A stretch of 64,000 bases of DNA, taken from NCBI RefSeq assembly GCF_000801105.2, contig NC_079516.1, positions 42,636,908 to 42,700,907 on the forward strand, given 5' to 3'. The translations under genes were made by a program, and so were the position numbers. Positions within the stretch are counted from its first letter, which is position 1. Every line of letters starts with the position of its first letter. Under the pieces are notes generated by a model that had not been told where the DNA came from, made no database searches, and worked only from the letters and a program-made list of their open reading frames with translations. The DNA comes from Raphanus sativus (Eukaryota > Streptophyta > Magnoliopsida > Brassicales > Brassicaceae). Of the stretch, positions 55,086 through 64,000 are shown piece by piece.

Positions 55086-56375
55086 ACATTTATGGTGACA
55101 TTCTCAAGTTGTTATGTTAACTTTGACCCTCTCAATTGGTTAGACACTGTGTACATATTAAAAATAAAAGTTTATGTGGTTGTGTCGAGTATTCCATATT
55201 CAAACTATCATATTAACTTTGACCCTCCCAATTGGTTAAACTGCTCTAATTTTCTTCATAATCTATATCCCCATATCATACGTCATATATTCCATACTAT
55301 TTTAAATTACAGTATAATATGATAAATTTTATTTTCTCTTCTTTTGTAATTTATATCTCCTTCTCTGCCTCATAATTCTTCTTACTCACTACATGATCAG
55401 TTACATTGTTTTGTTCTCTAACACTGTTGCCACTCATCATATCTATCTCTAAAGAAACTTTAAAGAATTTCATATATACAAATTTTGTGGGTGTGTCGAG
55501 TATTCCATACCATAATATGTATAGTATAGTCACGTAATGGATAAAAGTTTGGGTTTAGGGTTTAGGGTATAAGATTAGGGTTTGGGTTTAGGGTATATGG
55601 TTTGGGTTTAGGGTATATGGTTTGGGTTTAGGGTATATGGTTTGGGTTTAAGGTTCATAGTTTGGATTTAGGGTTTATAGTTCAGGGTTTAGGTTTAGGG
55701 TATATGATTTGGGTTTAGAATTTTAGATTTGGGTTTAGGATATATGAATTTGTGTTTGTTTATTTGTCTTTGCCTATACTATATGATTTGAGTGTAGGTT
55801 TAGGGTTTCTCTCTCTCTCTCAATTTATCATATTATACTCTATTTTAAATTACAGTATAGTATGATACGTTTCTTTTTCTCTTCTTTTGCACTTTGTATC
55901 TCCTTCTCTACCTTCTGATTCTTCTTACTCACTACTTGATCAGTTACATTATTTTGTTTTCCAACACCATCGCCACTCATCAGCTCTTTCTCTAAAGAAA
56001 TTTTATAGAATTTCATATATACAAAGTTTGTGGGTGTGTCGAGTTTTCCATACCATAGTATGTATAACATAGTCATGTAATGATAATGGTTTGAGTTTAG
56101 GGTTTAGTGTTTAGGATTACAGTTATGGTTTAGGGTACATGGTTTGGGTATATGGTTTGGGTTTAGGGTTTTGGTTTGGGTTTAGTGTTCAGAATTTGGG
56201 TTTAGGGTTTATGGTTTAGTGTTTGGGTTTAGGGTATATGGTTTGGGTTTAGGGTTTAGATTTGGGTTTAAGATTTAGGATTTGGGTTTAGGGTTTAGAG
56301 TATATGGTTTGAGTTTAGAGTTTAGGTTTGGGTTTAAGATTTAGGATTTGGGTTTAGGGTTTAGGATTTACATTT
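55086..56375. repeat. Duplicated block ending in degenerate telomere-like arrays
   Basis: Two tandem blocks, about 545 bp apart: unique part 55300-55547 and 55845-56085 (cttactcactac, ttgtgggtgtgtcgagt), each followed by TTTAGGG-type degenerate arrays (55548-55740 and 56086-56372, e.g. gggtttagggtatatggttt). A further partial copy of the unique part is at 55085-55290. The arrays are too degenerate to be telomeric. Confidence 0.85.
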
Positions 56376-57371
56376 TATGTTTGGAATAATCTATTCTATA
56401 TCTATATTATATATAGAATAGTATATAATTCGAGCGTTTGATAATACCCAGATACGTTTTTCCATGTATAGCTATATTCTTAATTGTCATAATCTTTCGA
56501 CTATACTATATGTTATATAGTATAGTATTACAAATTCAGTTTTAGAGCTTCAAAATCAAACACACGCGCCTAAAAGGAGAATTTGGTCAAGATTGTGTGC
56601 TAATTGTCCCATCCACCGTTTGCAACTGTAGAATAGCTATATGCTTGAGTTTTTCCTCCCTTATGTACATCTCACAAATTCCCCCTAATAACAACAAACG
56701 TTTTTTTTGGTGTAAATAACAACAAACGTTAATTTTGCAAAACAAGAAAAAAAGATAAACCAAAGCGTAATAACCCTTTTCCATTTTTTATTTTTTATTT
56801 TTCAAAAAATAAGCCCATTCTCAACAAAAAAAATGGATAAACCAGCCTAAAGCTCTTTTCAACAAAAAGAAAAAAAAAGATCAACCAAAGTTTTAAACGG
56901 CAACTAGAGGCAAAGATAATCATCTATTCATCATCATACAGTACAATATGGGTTGCTAACAAAAAGGTGTTTTGTTATATTCAGATTTTTATAGGTTTCA
57001 ACTTAAAACTAACGGGTGATTAGTAGATTGGCTATAATACTTTATAATATATTATTAATATCTTTCGAAATTCCTGACATGTGATATAATATTTCTAATA
57101 TCACTTTTTGAGATGATCGAAATGGCTCTTATCGATTAGAAATATCCGAATTTTAATACATTTATACTCGATCGACCGAATTAATTACAACATTTATATC
57201 CGTTCAAGAAGGGTTAAGTACGACCTTTAAATCCGGCCGAAAAGTTATATTAATAAGAAGTTTAGGATATTAAAGATTTAGATTCTGATAATATGTTAGA
57301 TTTATGTTTATTATGGATTTCCAACTTAAAATAAATTGATGATTAGTAAATTGGCCTAAACACTTTATATA
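56376..57371. other. AT-rich intergenic region
   Basis: A near-palindrome actatactatatg...ttatatagtatagt lies near 56498-56526. No gene. Confidence 0.4.
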
Positions 57372-57618
57372 CTTCCTCCGTTTTTTTAAGATCCATGTTC
57401 TAGGAAAAAAAATTGTTTTAAAAAGATATATTTTTTACTTTTTCAATGTATTATTTAATGAAAATCTGTTAACTTCAAGAAAATTAATTGTGTTTATTGA
57501 ATTTTTATTGGTTAAATGTTATGGAAAATTGTTATTCACAAAAATCAATGCATTTTTAATGTGATTTCTTAATATATGTGAAAAGTCTAGAATATGTATC
57601 TTTAAAAAACAGAGGGAG
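57372..57618. mobile_element. Stowaway-like MITE upstream of the bHLH gene
   Basis: CTTCCTCCGTTTTTTTAAG and ttaaaaaacagagggag are inverted ends between TA dinucleotides. Its sequence matches the diverged element at 12671-12958. It lies about 240 bp before the bHLH start. Confidence 0.85.
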
Positions 57619-57860
57619 TATTAATTAGTGTCCCATAATTATATGCGGGATATCCCTAATTATAATAAATGGATAATATCATAAAATGATGGTTTTCTTT
57701 TCGATCACCGAAAAATGATAATTATATTAATTTCCTTATTATTTTTTCAAACCCTAAAAGAATTTAAAAATATTATATCAACATCAGTGTCTCTTTATAA
57801 TAATTAAGCCGAACATCAACATTTCCAACTCCCTCCTCCCAAGAAAAAGTGTGCAGGAAG

Positions 57861-60507
57861 ATGATGAACTCTTCTCTTCTAACTCCTTCCTCTTCTTCCC
57901 ATGTCCAAACTCCAGCCACTACCTTTGACCATGAAGATTTCCTCGACCAAATCTTTGCTTCCTCCCCTTGGCCCTCCGACGAAGCTCATCCTCCGCCTCC
58001 TCCGTCCTCTGATGGCTTCGTCGACTCGAGGCATCAACAGATCACGATGATGCCTTTATCGTCTCATCATCAAAACGAGGTCGTTGATGGCTCCTCCCTC
58101 CACGCTCTTTACAATGGCTTCTCCGCTGGCGGGTCTCTTCCTTTCCACATCCCTCAGGTATAAAACCTAACAATCTCTCCCTGCGTTTTCGACGTTGATG
58201 GGTGTTTAAAATATAGTTTTATGATCAACGCCAGGGATCGGCAGGTGGATTGATGAATCAACAAGGACAAGCCCTAACGCAAACGCAACAACCGCAGGTA
58301 AGTGCGTCTGTAGCTACTGGCCGTACGGCGGCGGCTCCACCGCAGAGTAGGACTAAAGTCCGAGCTAGGAGAGGCCAAGCAACTGATCCTCACAGTATTG
58401 CCGAACGGGTCTGTTTTTTTTTTCTGAATTATTATTCGATATGTTTTTCCGTTGCATTAACTCGTATCAGTTACCGAGAAAGGTGTGGAAATTATTTTAT
58501 CTTTTGAGAAGAAAAGTTTTAAACCTTTTGAACTATTTTCTGAAAGTTGTGAAAATGTTTTATGGGGCAGTTACGACGTGAGAGAATTGCGGAGAGAATG
58601 AAAGGTCTTCAAGAACTCGTTCCTAATGGCAATAAGGTATTTTATCGAATTTATTTTCAGTTTATTTTCCAAATATTTTTAAACGGATCATTAAACTTTA
58701 CATCATTAATAGATCAACACTATGAATATAACATTTTGTTGTCCATAAGATAACATAAAACATACAGTCTATAATCTATTGTCTATGTAAATTCGACCGG
58801 AGTGAAAATTAAATGTCAAATATAAAATAAACCATACGAGAGCGAGATTTTCTCATTTTTCACTGCAATTTATATCTGATAGAAATGCTTTAAATATATG
58901 TGTAGAACTTGTCCATCTAGATAATTATTTTACAAACTAAATTTGATTTAATATATAAGTTTACTGAAAAAAAATAGTTCCTTGTGCGATCCACTTCAGT
59001 AGTCAATTGATCAGGAATTGGAGTTGTTCACGTCTTCAATAGATTGTTTAACATGTCAACTAGATTATTCTCACCAAAACTCAAGAGTTGATAAGTAAAC
59101 TTTCATACTTTTTGTTTTACTCATATAATGGTGATTGATTAGCCTCTCTATTAGGCCTACTCTCTATATAAAAATATCAATCAAATCATTAAACACTGAT
59201 TAGCTAATTAATTGCGCTCAATAATAAAGTTAACTAATGCAGTAATTAATGGGTTGGGATCTCAGTTCTGACGGATTGTTTTTTCTATATTTATTTAAAT
59301 AATAATTAACAGACAGACAAGGCATCGATGCTCGATGAGATTATAGATTATGTCAAGTTCTTACAACTCCAAGTCAAGGTGAATCTCAGGCTCTCAAACT
59401 TTTCTTACCGTTATTAAAGCAAGACGCAGTTTCTTACAAACTAAATTATGTTTCATTTTTTTATATCGAAGATTCCTTCTTTTGCCTTATAGTTGACATA
59501 CTAGACAAAAAGAAAAGCTGATATATTAGTACAATGTCGATATACCAATTAATCAAATATGGGCCTCTGCAACTAAATTCCCTATGCTCCCTCTCTATTA
59601 TTTTTTGTGGATTGTCATATACTCGCATTTTATAATGTATATTTATTTAAATAATTGTGGACCGGTGTACTTAATAATCCTTTTTTATTTAAATTATTGC
59701 GTTTTAGGTACTGAGCATGAGCAGATTGGGTGGTGGTGCTTCCGTTCCTTCTCAAATCTCGGAGGTAATCAATTTTATCAATTCTTCTCCATTGTTTTAT
59801 AAGCTCCAATAATTTATATCAAAGTTAATAGGATAAAAATGAAACCTTGTCAATTTTACCTAAAATTGCATTTGTTGTACTAAGTTATATGCAACCTGCG
59901 TTACATAGTTTTCTGTTTGTCAAGTATTAGATAAATCTTGCAAGAAGTTGAAATGAATTAGACATACAATATATAAAGATTCCAAGACAAGTTCTAAGAT
60001 TTTAAAATTCTAAGATAGACAAAAGAGAGAGCACGCGTGCCGACTATTATAACTTAGGGTTTCGCTTTCTTCTCTTTATCTTTAATCTTTACTTTTTAAG
60101 ATTATTTTGTTTTTTTCTTTCAGGAGGGTGGGTCTCACCTGAATGCATCCTCTGCCGTCGCGGGTGGTAATCAGGCGACCGGAAACTCCAACGATACCTT
60201 GACGATGACGGAGCATCAAGTGGCGAAGCTGATGGAAGAAGATATGGGCTCGGCGATGCAATACCTTCAAGGCAAAGGTCTTTGTCTAATGCCTATCTCT
60301 TTAGCCACAGCCATCTCAACCGCCACGTGTCACTCGCGCAACCCTTTGATCCCAGGAGCTGCCGGCGTGGGAGGTCGTCCTTCTTCTCCCAGTCTTTCCG
60401 GCATGACCGTACAGTCAACGACTAAGGTGAAGTTAAATGGTAACGGCGTGCCTGAGGGATCGTCCTCTAGCGCCGTTAAAGAGGCTGTATTTGTTTCGAA
60501 ACCGTGA
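57861..60507 (+). CDS. LRL1: bHLH transcription factor, LRL1/UNE12 type (At2g24260)
   Basis: Six exons: 57861-58157, 58235-58408, 58571-58636, 59313-59378, 59708-59764, 60124-60507; 347 residues against about 350 in Arabidopsis LRL1 (recalled). The N-terminus [20 protein letters not shown] and [19 protein letters not shown] is the LRL signature. The bHLH domain lies at about 150-201: basic region [19 protein letters not shown] with His152, Glu156 and Arg160 (E-box/G-box contacts), [30 protein letters not shown]. Each part is on its own exon, typical of the subgroup. The C-terminus ([20 protein letters not shown]) is also conserved. Arabidopsis LRL1-3 promote root-hair growth downstream of RSL factors; function here is by homology. 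Two in-frame Mets precede (57849); the start was set to match the family. Confidence 0.95.
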
Positions 60508-60849
60508 TAACGTCTCTCTCTCTCTCTCTTTACTTTTGGGGTTAGGCAAAGAGAAAACAAAAACTAAACATAGAAAGTGGGCATGGAGTGGGACAGGAAA
60601 GTAACCAACTTTTGGTCAAATTCTACGAAGAATAAGGTTGAGTTGTTTAATGTGTTTTCTCTAAACGACGCAGTATTTCTGGTAGAGTTGTGGTACAAAA
60701 CCAGTCGGGCACACTTGATTTTCTTTTCTTAAAGTATGCAATTATTTTCTTTTATCACACAATAAAGTTGGTTTCGGTGATCGAATCATTTGCTAGGAGA
60801 AGTACATATTAGAAAAAATTACTCTTAGAAACACATTCTCAATTTACAA
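60508..60849. other. 3' flank of bHLH gene
   Basis: A (ct)n tract directly follows the stop (60512-60530). No gene. Confidence 0.5.
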
Positions 60850-62805
60850 TTACATCTTCAGACACAATACACTTGAGACATACTTTTTTGTTGTTCAATG
60901 ACCTTAAAACCCCTGAACTAGAATATTGTTAACTTTTTCATTCCTCTTCTCCCCTCACTCTCACAAATTTCTTCATCTTCTCTCATGTCTTAATTATAAT
61001 TTCTCAAATGTTCAAATCTTAAACAAAATAAAAAAGGCTCGATGTGTCTGATGAGACCAAAGTTTGTAATGAAATCAATTTGTTCATGTGGCTATGACTG
61101 GTCCGTCATCTCCTTCGTCAAGATCATCTCAGTCTTGCTAAAATAAAAGAGAAAAAATAATCAGAAGAACCCAGAAAAAAAAAAGTTTCCAGAGGATGAT
61201 AACTGCCCGATCTATTTCATCTCCATCAACATCGTCATGAATGAAGTGGAACTTCCGAGAAAATCGTCGTAGAAGACAAGAGAGAAAGCAGAGACAAAAC
61301 GAGTCAGCTCCTCCTCTTACACCGCCGGTGAGCCACGCCATGGATTCCGAGCTCAACATCGGCGTGGATGAGCTCAATGAAACTGTGGTGGTTCGGCTTC
61401 CTCGTCGTGCTTAGCTCATCTCGTAAAGCTGCCGAGCTCGGTGAAGCTGCGGTTGTTGGATTCCGAGCTTAACAACGTCATGGATAAGCTTGCCATGCTC
61501 AGCTGCGGTGGTTTGAGCTCCTCGTCGTGCTCAGCTGCGGTGGTTCAAAACTCCTCGTTGTTCTTAGCTGCGGTGGTTTAAGCTTCTTGTCGTGCTCAGA
61601 TTCCACCACAAGATCTGTCGTCCAAGTCGCCTCCTCGCCGTCCTCGCTCATCTCTGCGAAGTGCCGTCCATCATCTCAGTGAAGCTCCGGTGGTTCGTCG
61701 CCATTGAAGAAAGCTCGATTGCATCTGCAATCAAGAATCATGTATTTTCGCATTTGGTCCTTGTATTTATGTAAGTTTTTGAATTTGCCTCCAAGCTTTC
61801 CAAAATTTCAGATTTCTCTTTGTATTAGTCCCAAACTTTGTAATTATACACTCCAACCCTACTTTATGTTCCTCACATACAAAAATGCAAAATTGATGTA
61901 TTTGTTGTCCATGTGTTTGTATAATTTTTTAGTCTAGTATTAAAGATCTACTAATATTTAATTAACTAAATAATTTATGAAGTTTTTTAACACAGTTCAA
62001 ATTTTTTTAATAATTAAATAATTGTTTTGTGAACTATGTACAAAAGAATGTGGATATGAGTTTTGTTGATTTAGGAAATATGGATAAAAGAGTTGTGTAC
62101 GATATCAAATTAGAAGATAAAATCAAAAATTTATAATATATGTATAAAAGTGATTTTTTAAAAGTTTTGTATCAGTATACATATTCTTTATACTTTAATA
62201 TATTATTAATTATTGTAAATTAGAATTTATTGGTCTTGTGTTTTGTGGATATCGAAAATGTGGTTAAAGATTTTGTTAGTCAAAATATGTGGATGCAAGA
62301 GTTGTGTACATGTGAATTGTGTTGATTCTTAAATCCTTTATGTCCACACTTTTATGGTCTACGTCTATGCCTACTCGTTCACAAATACCACAAACATCTA
62401 TCTACATAGTCACACGAACATATCATTTTCTTTGCATATTTTTCATCTATATCCACATTTTTCACATCCACACTTTTATCGTCAACGTCCACACATTTTT
62501 ATATAAATACTAAAATATTTTAAAAATGTATTGAAAGTGGATGTTGAAATATAAAGAAAAAAAATTATAACTTAATGTAATGAATAATACATTTTATCTA
62601 TAAACTCAAAAACTTAAATATCTCAGATTATAAATAAAATAAAGATGTCTCAAAGGACACATCATTTGAAACACAAATGGTCCCCACTCCCTCCAAAATG
62701 ACACACTAACTCTTCTCATCTTCGAAAAGGGTATAACTGTCTAGATAATATAATGGTCCTACCAAAATGTGTCTCTCAAGTGGCAAGTGACTAAAGATGT
62801 CAAAA
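60850..62805. mobile_element. Probable ~1.95-kb non-autonomous TIR element
   Basis: Left acatcttcagacacaataca, then cttgagacatac, resembles the complement of the right end (gtgtctctcaagtggcaagt, then gactaaagatgt). The interior has a GC-rich block with a 33-bp minisatellite at 61470-61610 and long AT-rich parts. No transposase frame is seen. Boundaries are approximate and the superfamily is unproven. Confidence 0.45.
61470..61612 (+). repeat. ~33-bp minisatellite (gctcagctgcggtggttt)
   Basis: Successive units start near 61496, 61529 and 61562: gctcagctgcggtggttt, then gagctcctcgtcgt, with later units slightly changed (ttcttagctgcggtggttta). Related pieces (ggattccgagctcaacat, ggattccgagcttaacaa; 61340 and 61459) repeat to the left. 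Confidence 0.8.
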
Positions 62806-63562
62806 AAAAGAAAAAAGTGTATGTGGAAGTAATCAACTCTACATATTATTGGTTTTCGCATAGTCGATCTTATCTATACTATTATCTGTGATTATTTACT
62901 TATAATCTTTGACTTTAGAAGTTAAATCGGCTACAACACCTGTTAAAGATTTCTCAAAAGATGCTTCACCTTATTTGCCGGCTACTAACCGGCTACAAAT
63001 TGGTAACAAGGAACCTAATACGTCCTAATATGCAATGCAATCATCGTCATGAGAATCCTAGTAGGCATGTGTATTGGTTCCGTTTAATCAGGTTTCAGTT
63101 ATTCGAAAACATTAAATTTAGCTCCATTTTGATATTTTAAAATTTTGGTTCATATTCATTTGGGTTTCCACGTGGACAGATTTAGTTCAGATATAGTACC
63201 ACATTTCAAACTTTATAAACTGTTATAAAATCTGCTATTCAAGTTTTGGTTATCCAAATATTTATTTGTAACTCAAAAGTAGACGTTTGAATTTATAACA
63301 AACACTTTGTGATATGATTTAGTAGTGGTTGTCAAGAAAATGGAAACATAAAGAAGTTATAACTTTAACAAATCGGTGAGTGGAATGTGAAACTAAAACC
63401 ATAGAAGTAGGGTTCATATGTTTTAACAAAACCGAGGCAAGAGTTTTTCTTTTCCAAAAGTTGGAAGGGGGTAAAACAATCAATAACATTGTAAGAAACA
63501 AACAATTTTTCGGTTTGATAATTTAACATTCAATTGAAAAAAAGTTAAAACTAACATCTAAA
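62806..63562. other. Intergenic, no gene seen
   Basis: AT-rich sequence with scattered short repeats only. Confidence 0.4.
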
Positions 63563-63784
63563 GACATCATTAATGGCGCGCTTAAGGGGAGAGTGCTTAA
63601 AAAATATTAAACAAATGAGTGGTCTCAGGAAAAATCTAAGCAGCAGCGCTTATACTGCTTGTTTAAGTGTCGATTTTTGTTCTGCTTGTGGATCTCACTG
63701 ACATGTAGCGGATTTTTTTTAGTTTTTTATTTTAATCAGAAAAAATTAAGTATTCCTAATAAGTTGTTAGGATTAATGATGTTC
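63563..63784. mobile_element. MITE with gacatcattaat ends
   Basis: Left gacatcattaatggcg and right attaatgatgttc are inverted ends; the interior is non-coding (agcagcagcgcttatactgc). Immediately followed by a similar end at 63788. Confidence 0.65.
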
Positions 63785-63787
63785 TAA

Positions 63788-64000
63788 GAACATCATTAAA
63801 TAGGAGAAACTCTATAACAAAAAGTTACTTCATTTAAAATACTAATTAACGAAAGTGTGACAAGTGGCAAATAAGTTTCTTAATATCTCAAACGAGAAAC
63901 AGGACTCTTAGAGTATCATGATTAACCTGGAATTTTTAAAGGTGGATTTCTTAGCAGAAATTAAGAAACTGTTTCATAACTTTTAACTAAAAACGCTAAG
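63788..64000. mobile_element. Partial second MITE at the window end
   Basis: Starts gaacatcattaaatagg, close to the previous element's terminus; an inverted-like gagtatcatgattaa occurs at about 63910. The right boundary may lie outside the window. Confidence 0.4.

Noticed and set aside
55548..56372. True telomere or subtelomere
   Set aside because: The repeats are highly degenerate and surrounded on both sides by ordinary genes.
58282..58300. A donor at caacaaccgcag/gtaagt in the bHLH gene
   Set aside because: The frame reads through as in the family's uninterrupted exon, so the GT is probably not used, although alternative splicing there is possible.

Overview
The window is nuclear DNA from a crucifer, most likely Brassica or a close relative. 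Genes are intron-rich with GT-AG (once GC-AG) splicing, intergenic DNA is AT-rich, and there are two cytosolic-type tRNA genes, SINE, LINE and MITE insertions, and AACCGA-type repeats. From memory, the genes match Arabidopsis thaliana chromosome 2 between about At2g24530 and At2g24260 in reverse order: ADA1-like fragment, FLA3, selenoprotein-like Rdx protein, NAC038/039, coiled-coil membrane protein (At2g24420 type), USP-domain kinase (At2g24370 type), Raf-like kinase (At2g24360 type), alpha/beta hydrolase (At2g24320 type) and LRL-type bHLH (At2g24260). Locus numbers are recalled, not searched. Many Arabidopsis genes of that interval are missing, as expected for one fractionated copy of a triplicated Brassica genome (inference).

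Layout. 1-9.2 kb is duplicated and rearranged: two tandem arrays of a ~260-bp unit, each unit holding a 73-nt tRNA-like gene; two ADA1-like fragments; a RING-H2 gene; an orphan second copy of that gene's upstream region; and a hAT-type element inserted in that copy, which contains a 100-N assembly gap. 9.8-12.3 kb holds the FLA3-like gene and the Rdx/selenoprotein-like gene. 13-17 kb is gene-poor, with a tRNA-Asn, a foldback element rich in telomere-like repeats, and a SINE with target-site duplications. 18-24.2 kb carries the NAC gene and the 13-exon coiled-coil protein gene. 25-26.3 kb has a motif-rich repeat beside a DUF1985-like transposon fragment. A tRNA-Arg and a nearly intact 5.1-kb LINE fill 27.8-33.1 kb. 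33.5-49 kb carries the USP-kinase, an RPSA (40S ribosomal protein SA) pseudogene, a TIR element, an F-box/FBD gene, the Raf-like kinase and the hydrolase. 49-57.8 kb is a gene desert with MITEs and duplicated telomere-like arrays. The bHLH gene (57.9-60.5 kb) is followed by repeat elements to the end.

The genes do not form a pathway; they are unrelated plant genes kept together by synteny. FLA3 and the NAC and bHLH factors are developmental genes by family. The most unusual structure is the tRNA-like tandem array at 1-540 and 4773-5829: six units keep a pairable 7-bp acceptor stem, a box B/T-arm, an upstream TATA-like run and downstream T-runs. Exon models below were built by hand from splice consensus and reading-frame continuity; all models given as CDS keep frame end to end.
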